Below, piece by piece: positions 36,342-47,603 of a stretch of 64,000 nucleotides of DNA. The notes beneath the pieces are model-generated. The model was not told the DNA's origin, did no database searches, and saw nothing but the letters and a program-made list of their open reading frames with translations. The stretch is taken from NCBI RefSeq assembly GCF_050003625.1, contig NC_134398.1, positions 71,415,635 through 71,479,634 on the forward strand, written 5' to 3'. Position 1 is the first letter of the stretch, and the number at the start of each line of letters is the position of its first letter. This stretch comes from Haematobia irritans (taxonomy: Eukaryota > Arthropoda > Insecta > Diptera > Muscidae). The position numbers were made by a program, and so were the translations under genes.

Positions 36342-36809
36342 TCTAATTTTCGTTCCCGTTTGAGATATAGTAACAAAGTTATTTACGTATAAACAAAAAG
36401 ACAAAATTTTAACAGATAATTCAAGTAAAAAATGTTTTCTTAATTAACCAAAAACTTCCAAATAAATCTTAGAGTCTATTAGAAGCTTGTTTATGTTTAT
36501 AAAACCTCATTCACATTACACTTCCAAAATCCACTTTAACATTATTACAACTGTCATTTGTTATGATACAATGGGGATTTTAAATCGACTTTTAGTAGAT
36601 TTCAAGCCTAGCTGAAGTAATCTGAATTAAATCAATGTTTTTTTACTTCAAGAAAAATTGGGCTTGGTTCAAAGAAAAATGACTGTAACGGAAGTATGCA
36701 ACGGATTCGTGTAGTAAATTTAACGAAAACAATTATAAGCAAAGATTAGGAACATCAATTTGATTAAAGTTTTTTTATTAAAAAAATATCCTTAATATTG
36801 TGTAAATTG
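36342..36809. other. AT-rich spacer with a half palindrome
   Basis: About 36510-36605 carries a diverged copy of the small palindrome at 563-672. Nothing else recognised. Confidence 0.4.
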
Positions 36810-36817
36810 CTTGAAAT

Positions 36818-37326
36818 TAGAGATGTGCACGTGAGTAATAGCTTACTCAAGCTCACTCACACTCACTACGGAAAATTCTTACTCACTCACACTCACGCAC
36901 GATATTGTTTGGTAGGACTAACACTCATGCACACTCACGAAACGAAAATTTGTACTCACACACACTCACGCACGAAAATGTCGTGACTCACGAAAAATAC
37001 CGTGACTCACGAAAATTTTTTTGAGTAATTTGCCTTAGCGAAGTGTCTGAAAACATGAGCATTATTAAAATCGAGAGCGTTATTACACTCTTCACATCCA
37101 AGGTGTCACTAAAATTGTAATTGAATTTTGCTCTTAAACGTTTTATGTTGGTGAGCGGGATTTTTTTCGTGACCGTAAATCTTTACTCACCCACACTCTC
37201 GAAGATAATATTTTCGTGACTCACGTACAACATTTGGGTTTGTTAATCACGCTCACGCCGTTGCCATGAGCGTGACTCACGACTCACGCGTGAGTCACGA
37301 CAATTTCGTGTCAGTACACACCTCTA
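36818..37326. mobile_element. Non-autonomous hAT-like element rich in CTCAC/GTGAG
   Basis: 509 bp with 8-bp direct repeats CTTGAAAT (36810-36817, 37327-37334). Ends TAGAGATGTGCACGTGAG and CACACCTCTA are inverted. Interior holds dozens of 'actcac', 'ctcacgca' and 'cgtgactcac' motifs in both orientations, dense in the subterminal parts as expected of hAT transposase binding sites. The 62-codon frame is a repeat artefact. Confidence 0.82.
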
Positions 37327-37562
37327 CTTGAAATATAGGTTATATAATCGTTCATATTAGGTCAGTATTTTTTGACGTATTTAACAGGTTGGCTGATAAG
37401 TCCCCGGTCTGACACATAGATGGCGTCGCTAGTATTAAATGCATATTATTTTTATATAGTACCAACCTTCAAATGATTCCTGTCAAAATTTGACGTCTGT
37501 AAGTCAATTAGTTTGTGAGATAGAACGTCTTTTGTGAAGCAACTTTTGTTATTGTGAAAAAA

Positions 37563-38215
37563 ATGGAGAAAATGGAATTTCGTGTTTTGATACAATACTG
37601 TTTTCTGAAGGGCAAAAACTTGGCTTGATAATGAGTTTCCGGACTCTGCCCCAGGGAAATCAACACTCCTGAGTCCAATCGACAGTCGGCTGAGTGGACA
37701 GCGACCGGTGAACCGTCTCCGAAGCGTGGAAAGACTCAAAAGCCCGCTGATAAAGTAATGGCCTCTGTTTTTTGGGATGCGCATGGAATAATTTTTATCG
37801 ATTATCTTGAGAAGGAAAGACCATCAACAGTGACTATTATATGGCGTTATTGGAGCGTTTGACGGTGGAAATCGCGGCAAAACGGCCCCATATGAAGAAG
37901 AAAAAAAGTGTTGTTCCACCAAGACAACGCACCGTGCCACAAGTCATTGAGAACGATAGCAAAAGTCATGAATTGGGCTTCGAATTGCTTCCCCACCCAC
38001 CGTATTCTCCAGATCTGGCCCCCACCGACTTTTTCTTGTTCTCACACCTCAAAAGGATGTTCGCAGGGAAAAAATTTGGCTGCAATGAAGCGGTGATCGC
38101 CGAAACTGACGCCTATTGTGAGGCAAAACCGAAGGATTATTACCAAAATGGTATCAAAAAATTGGAAGGTCGTTATAATCGTTGTATCGCTCTTGAAGGA
38201 AACTATGTTGAATAA
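37563..38215 (+). pseudogene. Mariner transposase (DD34D), broken
   Basis: Starts MEKMEFRVLIQYCFLKGKN (N-terminal helix-turn-helix), then jumps to an EFPDSAPGKST segment and VMASVFWDAHGIIFIDYLEK (first Asp), with stops and frame changes. LFHQDNAPCHKS (second Asp) is in one frame and the final frame (37841-38215) gives LPHPPYSPDLAPTDFFLFSH (third Asp, 34-residue spacing) and ends ..ALEGNYVE, the normal C-terminus. The SPDLAP style is of the classical mariner subfamilies, distinct from the DD41D group elsewhere in the window. Confidence 0.88.
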
Positions 38216-38239
38216 TAAAAACGAATTTTGAAAAAAAAA

Positions 38240-39456
38240 CAAGTAAGGAAATTCTAAAGTCGGGCGGGGCCGACTATATTATACCCTGCACCACTTTGTA
38301 GATCTAAATTTTCGATACCATATCACATCCGTCAAATGTGTTGGGGCTATATATAAAGGTTTGTCCCAAATACATACATTTAAATATCACTCGATCTGGA
38401 CAGAATTTGAGAGACTTCTACAAAATCTATAGACTCAAAATTTAAGTCGGCCAATGCACTAGGGTGGAACACAATGTTAGTAAAAAAATATGGGAAACAT
38501 TTAAATCTGGAGCAATTTTAAGAAAACTTCGCAAAAGTTTATTTATGATTTATCGCTCGATATATATGCATTAGAACTTTAGGAAAACTAGAGTCATTTT
38601 TACAACTTTTCGACTAAGCAGTGGCGATTTTACAAGGAAAATGTTGGTATTTTGACCATTTTTGTCGAAATCAGAAAAACATATATATGGGAGCTATATC
38701 TAAATCTGAACCGATTTCAACCAAATTTGGCACGCATAGCTACAATGCTAATTCTACTCCCTGTGTAAAATTTCAACTAAATCGGAGTTAAAAATTGGCC
38801 TCTACGGTCATATGAGTGTAAATCGGGCGAAAGCTATATATGGGAGATATATCTAAATCTGAACCGATTTCAACCAAATTTGGCACGCATAGCTACAATG
38901 CTAATTCTACTCCCTGTGCAAAATTTCAACTAAATCGGAGCAAAAAATTGGCCTCTGTGGTCATATGAGTGTAAATCGGGCGAAAGCTATATATGGGAGC
39001 TATATCTAAATCTGAACCGATTTGGCTGATATTTTGCAAGTTTGTCGAGACTCATAAAATATTCAGATGTACGGAATTTGAGGAAGATCGCTTGATATAC
39101 ACGCCAATTATGACCAGATCGGTGAAAAATATATATGGCAGCTATATCTAAATCTGAACCGATTTTTCCCAAAATCAATAGGGATCGTCTTTGAGCCGAA
39201 ACAGGACCCTATACCAAATTTTAGGACAATCGGACTAAAACTGCGAGCTGTACTTTGCACACAAAAATACATCAACAGACAGACAGACAGACAGACGGAC
39301 AGACAGACAGACGGACATCGCTAAATCGACTCAGAATTTAATTCTAAGACGATCGGTATACTAAAAGATGGGTCTCAGACTTTTCCTTCTTGGCGTTACA
39401 TACAAATGCACAAACTTATTATACCCTGTACCACAGTAGTGGTGAAGGGTATAAAA
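38240..39456 (-). mobile_element. HINE/DINE-1-like repeat, family 1, copy 3
   Basis: Minus-oriented copy with termini CAAGTAAGG and GGGTATAAAA. (CAGA)n at about 39272-39317. 153-bp unit markers at 38689, 38842 and 38995. Inserted just before the 3' TIR of the mariner, next to an A run. Confidence 0.85.
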
Positions 39457-39502
39457 ATATGTTTTTCTTTGTTAGACCGGGAACTTATCAGCCAACCTGT
39501 TA

Positions 39503-40099
39503 AAAGAAACAACAGCGAAAATAATTCCACCTTAATAGAAATCAATCGGAACACTGTGGTAACTGATAGAATTTATCGAATCGATTGGTTCCTCATTTAA
39601 GGTCATGGGTGTAAAATATTTACTATTAATGATAAGATTGTTTTGGTTGGACCTACATACGTACGTACTTATTTATGAGAATAATAGCAATCGGTCTATT
39701 GTTTACCAATTTGCTTAATATTGAGTATAAGGAATATGATTTCAGCGATATTCTCTTGGAAAAATTCCAAGAGAAATATTAACATATTTTAAACATTTAT
39801 CATAATTGAGATTTTGGACTAAGGTGGTGATATCCCTTGTGAGCTTTAGTTATTGGTGGGGAAGTTCGTAGATGTGTTTATTAATTGGTGATGCTATAGG
39901 CCTCAACATTCGAGTTATTGATTTATGACGATGAAGATTTCTACTGTCAATTAGAGTGCCATTTGGCCATCTTTGTGAACACTTATTGCCTTCAAAAGTA
40001 GAATGGGATTGATTGAAGAGTAAACTGAATTTCTGCGTTAACTACTTGATGAATCGTGATATTGACTTCAAAACCGTGATATGTTTTGTGTTCGACATA
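39503..40099. other. AT-rich spacer
   Basis: No supported feature. Confidence 0.4.
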
Positions 40100-41324
40100 C
40101 CCAGCAACAAAAATTTGGAAGTTCTTGTAAGGCACAGCTTTAAAAGCACTTCCAAAAATGTTCTCTCAAAGATGTTCTTTATTTTAACTGTACAGGAAGT
40201 TCATTTGAGTCAATTTTTTATAACTCGCTTTTTTCATTATTTTAATGGAAAATTAAATTTATTTTTGTTTCAAATAGGTTAAAAACAGATTAGGAATTAA
40301 AAAAATGATACAAATTATTTAAATTTTGCCGAAAATAATGTTAAATCCAGTCTAGAAAACTTGCGAGTTTTTGAAAATATTTGATGTCAAACATTCCAGA
40401 CAAGCGTAAGAAAGCATTAAAAATCATAAAAAATTATCAAATTTATTTATTTGTCAAAATATCACATATTTTCTTAATTCACATCCAAAACACTGAATTC
40501 GCATCACACCTTAAGAAGTTATGCAAATTCAGTGCAACGGCAGTTGAAATAGTGGACATCCGTCCTACACTGAAAAAAATATTGTCGTGAGGTCAAAGAT
40601 TTCATGTCTTTAAAATACGAATACAAATTTTGCTTAGCATAGAAGACGCATTTTTCTAAAATAAAGTTATTTTTCTTGTCCAAAAGTCGATAAACTTTTC
40701 AATGAATTCGTATTGTCCTTATAATTAAGTGATTTGACTTAAGAATGGGTATCTTAACATGAAAGAAAAAATTTATAGGCTAAGGTCAACTTGACTTTAA
40801 TAATTCAGAAAAATTCTTTAAATTCAATGAAATTGTCTTTAAATTTGTTGTCTTTTTGCATCTTGACTACAAAGCAAAAAATCGTTCAAATATAAGACAT
40901 GTTTTTCAAAACTTTATTTTAAAGAAGTTTTTTACTTGAAACGTAGAATAATTTCTACTGGAGGTCGAGTCTGAATTTGGAAAATAAAGTTGTCGTTAAC
41001 TCGTTTTTAAAGGACTTTGATAGCATATGAAGAAAAAAAGCTGAAAAAGTGAAAAATTAAAATTTTCTTCCTAGAAGCAAGTACACAAAACCTAAATTTA
41101 AAAGAGAATTGTGTCTTAAAAGTATCCTTACTTGTATTCTCCGCTTCTTTGGCTCTGAATCAATACCAAATTTTTTAAAATAAAGACAAAATCTTTGGAA
41201 CCGAGTATGCTTTTTTTTCAGTGTATGACAAGTCCATGTTAAATTCATCGCTTCTGCGCCAAATTTGAACCACTTCCGGATCCGAAAAGAACATTTTCAC
41301 TACTGCGACGCTTTTTTTACTGGG
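40100..41324. mobile_element. CCCAGC-AAAAA repeat, copy A
   Basis: TA at 40098-40099 and 41325-41326. Ends CCCAGCAACAAAAATTTGG and CTTTTTTTACTGGG. Body: GGAAGTTCTT..AGGCACAG..TTTAAAAGCACTTCC and, near the right end, CCACTTCCGGATCC. Interrupted by 40568-41223, leaving about 570 bp. No ORF. Confidence 0.7.
40568..41223. mobile_element. TA-flanked element, CACTGAAAAAAA family, 656 bp (inverted)
   Basis: TA at 40566-40567 and 41224-41225. Ends CACTGAAAAAAATATTG and TTTTTTTTCAGTG. Same length as and reverse orientation to 33089-33744. Confidence 0.85.
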
Positions 41325-41654
41325 TATCCCAGCAAAAAAATTTGGAAGTTCTTCTTAAGGCACCACTTTAAAAGCACTTCCAAAAATGTTCTCCCAAAGA
41401 TATTCTTTATTTTAAGTGCACAGGAAGTTCATTTGAGTTCATTTCTTATAACTTGCATTTTTCATATTTTTAATGGGAAATTTAAAATTTTATTGTTTCA
41501 AATGGGTTAAAAACAGATTAAAAATTATTAAAATAGTGCAAATTATTTAAATTTTGCCGAAAAAAATGCTAAATCATTTCTAGAAAAATTGGGAATTTTT
41601 GAAAATATTTGATGTCAAACGTTCCAGACAAGCGTTATAATGCATTAACAAGTA

Positions 41655-42958
41655 AAGGGTGATTCTTTTGAGGTTAGGATTTTCATGCATTAGTATTTGA
41701 CAGATCACGTGGGATTTCAGACATGGTGTCAAAGAGAAAGATGCTCAGTATGCTTTGACATTTCATCATGAATAGACTTACTAACGAGCAACGCTTGCAA
41801 ATCATTGAATTTTATTACCAAAATCAGTGTTCGGTTCGAAATGTGTTTCGCGCTTTACGTCCGATTTATGGTCTACATAATCGACCAAGTGAGCAAACAA
41901 TTAATGCGATTGTGACCAAGTTTCGCACTCAGTTTACTTTATTGGACATTAAACCAACCACACGAATGCGTACAGTGCGTACAGAAGAGAATATTGCGTC
42001 TGTTTCTGAGAGTGTTGCTGAAGACCGTGAAATGTCGATTCGTCGCCGTTCGCAGCAATTGGGTTTGTGTTATTCGACCACATGGAAGATTTTACGCAAA
42101 GATCTTGGTGTAAAACCGTATAAAATACAGCTCGTGCAAGAACTGACGCCGAACGATCTGCCACAACGTCGAATTTTCAGTGAATGGGCCCTAGAAAAGT
42201 TGGCAGAAAATCCGCTTTTTTATCGACAAATTTTGTTCAGCGATGAGGCTCATTTCTGGTTGAATGGCTACGTAAATAAGCAAAATTGCCGCATTTGGAG
42301 TGAAGAGCAACCAGAAGCCGTTCAAGAACTGCCCATGCATCCCGAAAAATGCACTGTTTGGTGTGGTTTGTACGCTGGTGGAATCATTGGACCGTATTTT
42401 TTCAAAGATGCTGTTGGACGCAACGTTACGGTGAATGGCGATCGCTATCGTTCGATGCTAACAAACTTTTTGTTGCCAAAAATGGAAGAACTGAACTTGG
42501 TTGACATGTGGTTTCAACAAGATGGCGCTACATGCCACACAGCTCGCGATTCTATGGCCATTTTGAGGGAAAACTTCGGAGAACAATTCATCTCAAGAAA
42601 TGGACCGGTAAGTTGGCCACCAAGATCATGCGATTTGACGCCTTTAGACTATTTTTTGTGGGGCTACGTCAAGTCTAAAGTCTACAGAAATAAGCCAGCA
42701 ACTATTCCAGCTTTGGAAGACAACATTTCCGAAGAAATTCGGGCTATTCCGGCCGAAATGCTCGAAAAAGTTGCCCAAAATTGGACTTTCCGAATGGACC
42801 ACCTAAGACGCAGCCGCGGTCAACATTTAAATGAAATTATCTTCAAAAAGTAAATGTCGTGGACCAATCTAACGTTTCAAATAAAGAACCGATGAGATTT
42901 TGCAAATTTTATGCGTTTTTTAAAAAAAAAGTTATCAAGCTCTTAACAAATCACCCTT
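41655..42958 (+). mobile_element. DD41D (rosa-like) mariner, apparently intact
   Basis: 1304 bp, TA at 41653-41654 and 42959-42960. Both ends begin AAGGGTGATT and then diverge (..CTTTTGAGGTTAGG against ..TGTTAAGAGCTTG), so the TIRs are short. Contains a full transposase ORF. Inverted near-copy at 9448-10733; deletion copy at 63681. Confidence 0.94.
41768..42853 (+). CDS. Mariner transposase, DD41D type, full length
   Basis: 361 codons, ATG 113 bp inside the left end, stop TAA 102 bp before the right end. N-terminus (about 1-110) carries two helix-turn-helix-like segments, MNRLTNEQRLQIIEFYYQNQ and IRRRSQQLGLCYSTTWKIL. The catalytic core has Asp in ILFSDEAHFW (about 157), Asp in WFQQDGATCHTA (about 252) and Asp in RSCDLTPLDYFLWGY (about 294); 41 residues separate the last two. 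DD41D is the spacing of the rosa-type basal mariners described from tephritid flies. No stop or frameshift, so a functional cut-and-paste transposase is possible; near identity to the inverted copy argues for recent movement. Promoter signals are not identifiable. Confidence 0.93.
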   Translation: MNRLTNEQRLQIIEFYYQNQCSVRNVFRALRPIYGLHNRPSEQTINAIVTKFRTQFTLLDIKPTTRMRTVRTEENIASVSESVAEDREMSIRRRSQQLGLCYSTTWKILRKDLGVKPYKIQLVQELTPNDLPQRRIFSEWALEKLAENPLFYRQILFSDEAHFWLNGYVNKQNCRIWSEEQPEAVQELPMHPEKCTVWCGLYAGGIIGPYFFKDAVGRNVTVNGDRYRSMLTNFLLPKMEELNLVDMWFQQDGATCHTARDSMAILRENFGEQFISRNGPVSWPPRSCDLTPLDYFLWGYVKSKVYRNKPATIPALEDNISEEIRAIPAEMLEKVAQNWTFRMDHLRRSRGQHLNEIIFKK

Positions 42959-43740
42959 TATATACAGCACTAAGTTCGGCCGGGCCGAATCTTAAATACT
43001 CACCACCATGAACCAAATATTAGGGTTTCCTTTGAAATTTCAGGAGGGCTTGAGGACTTGAGGACACTTCCCGAAGATAAATTTAAAGATTTCACCTATG
43101 AGAACTATATCATATTCTGGATTTATAAGAACCATTTTTGTTTGAGTTTTAGAGGAATCATTAACATCTCTTGTAAGTGTGCAAGAAAATTATAAAATAA
43201 CGTCTTGATTTGAAATCTTAAATCTGTAGAAGTAAAATCTGGAAATATTACATTGAGTTTCAAGCAATTTTCATGATCAGTGCGCCTTCTACACCCTCAA
43301 GAAGTCAAGTCGGTCTATATGGAGGCATTACCAAATGGACCGATAAAAACTTAATCCGATACACGTTTTTGTGAGCCTAAAATACCAGAATATTTACAAT
43401 TTCTGGCAAGTCAGATAAAAACTACGGTTTCTAGAAACCCAAGGAATTAAATCGGGAGATCGCTCTTATGGGGGCTATACTAAAATATGGACCGATACTC
43501 ACCGTTTTCGGCACACCTCTTTATGACCCGAAAATACCTCTAGATTTCCAATTTCAGGCAAATAGGATTCTAGAAGCCCAAGAAGTAAAATCGGGAGATC
43601 GGTCTATATGGGGTCTATACCAAAATATGGACCGATACTCACAATATTTGGCACACGTATTTGTGGTCCTACAATACCTCTAGATTTCCAATTTCACGTA
43701 AATTGAATAAAAACTGCGGTTTCTATAAGCCCAAGAAGTA

Positions 43741-46173
43741 CACAGAAAAAAAAGTGTCTTGTAAATTTAAGGACCATTTTGACTTCCACATAGTTCAACA
43801 AATTTACTGTAATATAGTTCATTTTTCGTAACCACAACGAAAATTAACTTAGCTAAAGGAAAACTTATAAAAATTCAGTAAATGTTTTTTAGTTCACTAA
43901 CTACGAAATGGGAAGGATTTTTCCTTAAATAAATTTCCAACACAGTAGTTAATGCATCGTTGATTCTATTATAAAAATACATGGGCAATATAAAAATCTT
44001 ACTACGAAATGTAGACAATTTACTAAGAAAAAATTTTGTATGGAAAAAATTTTTTGTAGTAAAAATTAACTTAACGACATTACCGATTCGTATGATGGCT
44101 ACCTACAGATTATTTCCCTTTTTATTACAAGTTGGAGTGTTTTTCCTCACATTGAAAATTGTAGATAAAGTAGAATAAAAAGTAGTTAATATAATCCTTG
44201 CCGGGTGTATATCATTTTTTATAGATTCCTCATAGATTTGGTATATATTTTACCTTAACTTATAGATAGAATTCAAACTAATCAATAAACGTGCTACTGG
44301 AAAATGTGAGTGCATCATGTGAGGGAGTTTTTAAGAGACATTTTGTGTATATCTCGTATGATTGTTTGTGTTTGTTATTGCGTCATTTATGCTGTTGTTG
44401 GTTGTTTTGATTCTAGAGACAATGGAATGTTCCTTGTGTGTTGTTGGTATCTTTTGTGGTGAGAGTTGTTTTCTTGCAATAGCGAGATCAGAAAGGGATC
44501 GTGTGTGTGTGTGGGTTGTTTTTCTTTACGGAGTTGTTTTTCTTTATGGCTATTTGTGTCTTTGAGTTTTATTGTTGCATTCAGTTATGTTGATGCATTT
44601 ATGAAGTGCACACGTGGTTTTAATTTTGCAAAATTGTACGTGAGGTATTGGTGATTATTAATGAAAATACATTTATTTCGAAACATTTTATAAACTGAGA
44701 AGTGAATGATGTGATGTTAGAATAATCAGAAACGCTTTTTATTGATAAAAAACAAATAACAGATTAAGGAACTGTATATTTCTGTTAATAGTTTAAAATT
44801 AGTGCGGATTTTTAATAGATTTACATAAAAAATATACAACATGAGTGGTAATAGGATGATCTATATTTATTCTACATCTGGATCACAGGTTGGAGATGCA
44901 ACCATGTTTTTGAATCTATATTTTTTATGTTACAGCAATTCCTACAGGTGAGTACTAAGTTCGAGTTTAGACGCTAAAAATAAAAATAAATTACTAAGAA
45001 AAGTGTAAAATTGTACGTCTTCCGATACAAATTTAAATATAACTTGATGGAGAATAGCCCAAACCAAGTTTTTTATAAAGATTATTTTTTTATAATGGAT
45101 TATTAAAGAAAACGTATCATGAAAATTGCGATGACAATTGGAAATTATGTCTAATTTTTTTTTTTTCATTTTTTATTTCAAATATATTCTGAGAATAATT
45201 TCAAAAACGTCCCATTAGTCCATGGATATGATTTCAATAATGTACCAACTGGATGGATTTTTCAATGTGGTAAGTTTTCTATAAACGGTATTTTGTCCGT
45301 TTTTAATAAAACTAAAATTTAAATTTATTAAAAATTATTATTTTCACTTGCAGGTAAACAGGTCTTGTAATGGTATTTTTTTGAATATTCTTACTGTTTA
45401 ATGCTAATTAAGCTGATATCCTTATTGGCTCTAGGAAACACTCTTGAAAACCGTAAGTTAAAAATCAATATGAACGATAGAATTTGATAATATTTTTCTT
45501 ATATTTTGTATAACTTTGCAATTTCAGATGCTTATAAGACAAATCCGTCCAACAAAAGTTAACCAAAATCGATGAAATTGGACAATTCAATATATCTTTT
45601 ATCTGGATAGAAAACATGGAAATTTAAATTAATTAGTTTAGTCCTAATAACGTAGAATATTACTCTTTTGAAGAAGCAATTACTAACTACCGACAAGTAA
45701 CTGCATCCAACGTACTAATAAAAATATTTCCTTTATTGTATATCATAAACCATAGTTTTGTGTAATATAATAATAATTTTTTGGAATAAAATACTGGTGG
45801 TTATAGAAAATTGACTTGTTTTGTACGAAAAATGTATTAGTTGTATACAGGCTTGTTGTACCTTTGATTCCTCAATTTCTCTACTTTTTTGAAAATTATA
45901 CCGACAAACAGTTTATTTCAAACCAATTTCTTAATACAGGTTTCCCAAAAAATTGTTCATTTTTCCGGATAGCAGGAATATTTTGAATGAGTTTAACTAT
46001 ATTCTTCCCACAGCATAGTAATAATGAACTAAAATACGATGCAATACATGAACTAATTTATAAGAAAATCATGAACTTATCTAGATGAAAAAAATCTTTG
46101 GCGCCAAATCATGGTCATTCTTACTATCGGTTAGTTCATTTTTCATAAAAAATAGTAAACTTTTTTTTCGGTG
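43741..46173. mobile_element. 2.4-kb TA-flanked element with unexplained interior
   Basis: Ends CACAGAAAAAAAAGTG and TTTTTTTTCGGTG, TA at 43739-43740 and 46174-46175. The empty site 'agaagTAaaatcggg' is seen intact at about 43580-43595. The interior has no transposase but includes an arm of the TTAA palindrome (44947-45145) and several intron-like signals (donor GTAAGT at 45270 with acceptor TTGCAG at 45354; donor GTAAGT at 45451 with acceptor TTTCAG at 45529). The right ~370 bp recurs at 55115-55474. Frames of 60-80 codons at 43981-44654 match nothing. Confidence 0.78.
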
Positions 46174-46328
46174 TAAAATCGGGAGATCGGACTATATGGG
46201 GACTATACCAAAACATGGACCGATACTCACGATTTTTTGAAACACCTCTTTATGGTCATAAAATACCTCTAGATTTCAAATTTCAGGCAAATTGGATAAA
46301 AACTACGATTTCTATAAGCCCAAGACCC

Positions 46329-47601
46329 GGTCAAAATTTGGTCAATATAAACTTGACGTATTTCTTTTAATTTTGCATTTAAAAAACCTGAATACCCCTC
46401 ATTTTGAAGGTGTGTGTGTAGAATGTTGCTCCTATTTTGATTTTGGAATTCACTCTTCAGTTGTCAAGATGCCGTCCAAGCAAGAAGAGCAGCGTATCAA
46501 AATTTTGCTCGCGCATTGCGAAAATCCGAGCTAATCGCACGCAAAGCTGGCAAAATCGCTAAAAGTTGCCAAATCAACCGTTACAAATGTAATTAAAGTG
46601 TTTGGGGAACGTTTGTCGACAGCCAGGAAGTCTGGATCGGGGGGAAATCGAAAACCGGAAGCCGCTGAGACGACAAAGAGAGTTGCCGGTAGTTTCAAGC
46701 GAAACCCTAACCTCTCTCTCGGAGATGCCGCAAATAAGCTGGGTGTATCGTCTACAACCGTGCATCGAGCCAAAAAACGAGACGGGCTATCGACTTACAA
46801 GAAGGTAGTGACTCCAAATCGCGATGATAAACAAAATACGACGGCCAAAGCGCGATCCCCGACGATGCTGACGAAGTTTGACTGCGTGGTAATGGACGAC
46901 GAAACCTACGTCAAAGCCGACTACAAGCAGCTTCCGGGACAGGAGTTTTATACGGCAAAAGGAAGGGGAAAGGTAGCAGATATTTTCAAGCACATAAAAC
47001 TGTCAAAGTTCGCAAAGAAATATCTGGTTTGGCAAGCCATCTGTACCTGTGGCTTGAAAAGCAGCATTTTCATAGCTTCCGGGACTGTCAACCAAGAAAT
47101 TTACGTGAAAGAGTGTTTGAATAAACGTCTGCTGCCTTTCCTGAAGAAACACGGTTGTTCCGTACTGTTTTGGCCGGATTTGGCATCTTGCCATTACGGT
47201 AAAAAGGCCATGGAGTGGTACGCCGCCAACAACGTGCAGGTGGTTCCCAAGGACAAGAACCCTCCCAACACGCCAGAGCTCCGCCCAATTGAGAAATACT
47301 GGGCTATTGTCAAGCGGAACCTAAAGAAGACCAAAAAAAAAACTGCTAAGGACGAGCAGCAGTTCAAGTCAAACTGGCTTTCTGCGGCGAAGAAGGTGGA
47401 CAAGGTGGCTGTACAAAATCTGATGTCAGGTGTCAAGCGTGAGGCCCGGCAATTCGGATTTGGAAAAGCGAAAGCCTAACTGAATATTTTTCCTGAATTT
47501 TATACTAACTTGAAAAAGAAATTTAATTTGATTTTTTAAATAAACGATTTCACTGATTTACACGCGTTTTCCCTTGACCAAATTTTGACCGTATCACCCT
47601 T
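46329..47601 (+). mobile_element. DD37E Tc1-like element, left end trimmed
   Basis: Inverted GGTCAAAATTTGGTCAA is present at 46329 and, reversed, at 47574-47590. The right end continues to ATCACCCTT followed by TA (47602-47603), while the matching ~12 bp on the left are missing, so this copy is 5'-truncated and could not be excised normally. Confidence 0.85.
46469..47479 (+). pseudogene. Tc1-like transposase, DD37E type, single in-frame stop
   Basis: ATG at 46469 opens MPSKQEEQRIKILLAHCENPS, then TAA at 46532-46534, and the same frame continues SHAKLAKSLKVAKSTVTNVI to 47479 without further damage (336 codons counting the stop). Two helix-turn-helix segments (about 23-47 and 77-95) precede the core: Asp in VVMDDETYVKADY, Asp in VLFWPDLASCHYG and Glu in ELRPIEKYWAIVK, with 37 residues between the last two. 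The C-terminus is Lys-rich. DD37E elements are known from mosquitoes and other insects. One base change would account for the stop; read-through is unlikely. The rest is well preserved, so loss is recent. Confidence 0.88.
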
Positions 47602-47603
47602 TA

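Larger units (their letters stand above)
37384..39500 (+). mobile_element. DD34D mariner, degraded, with HINE insertion
   Basis: TIRs ACAGGTTGGCTGATAAGT and ACTTATCAGCCAACCTGT with TA at 37382-37383 and 39501-39502. Removing the HINE copy (38240-39456) leaves about 900 bp, shorter than a full mariner (about 1.3 kb), so there are internal deletions in the 5' half of the gene. Confidence 0.88.

Noticed and set aside
36798..36986. 62-codon His/Thr-rich frame
   Set aside because: Produced by the CACTCAC repeats of a hAT-like element.
37384..39500. Reading the 38240-39456 segment as part of the mariner
   Set aside because: It matches the HINE copies at 6285 and 33042 from end to end, so it is a later insertion before the right TIR.
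43981..44654. Three 60-70-codon frames as small membrane proteins
   Set aside because: Hydrophobicity follows from T-rich sequence; all lie inside a TA-flanked element with no start or conservation support.
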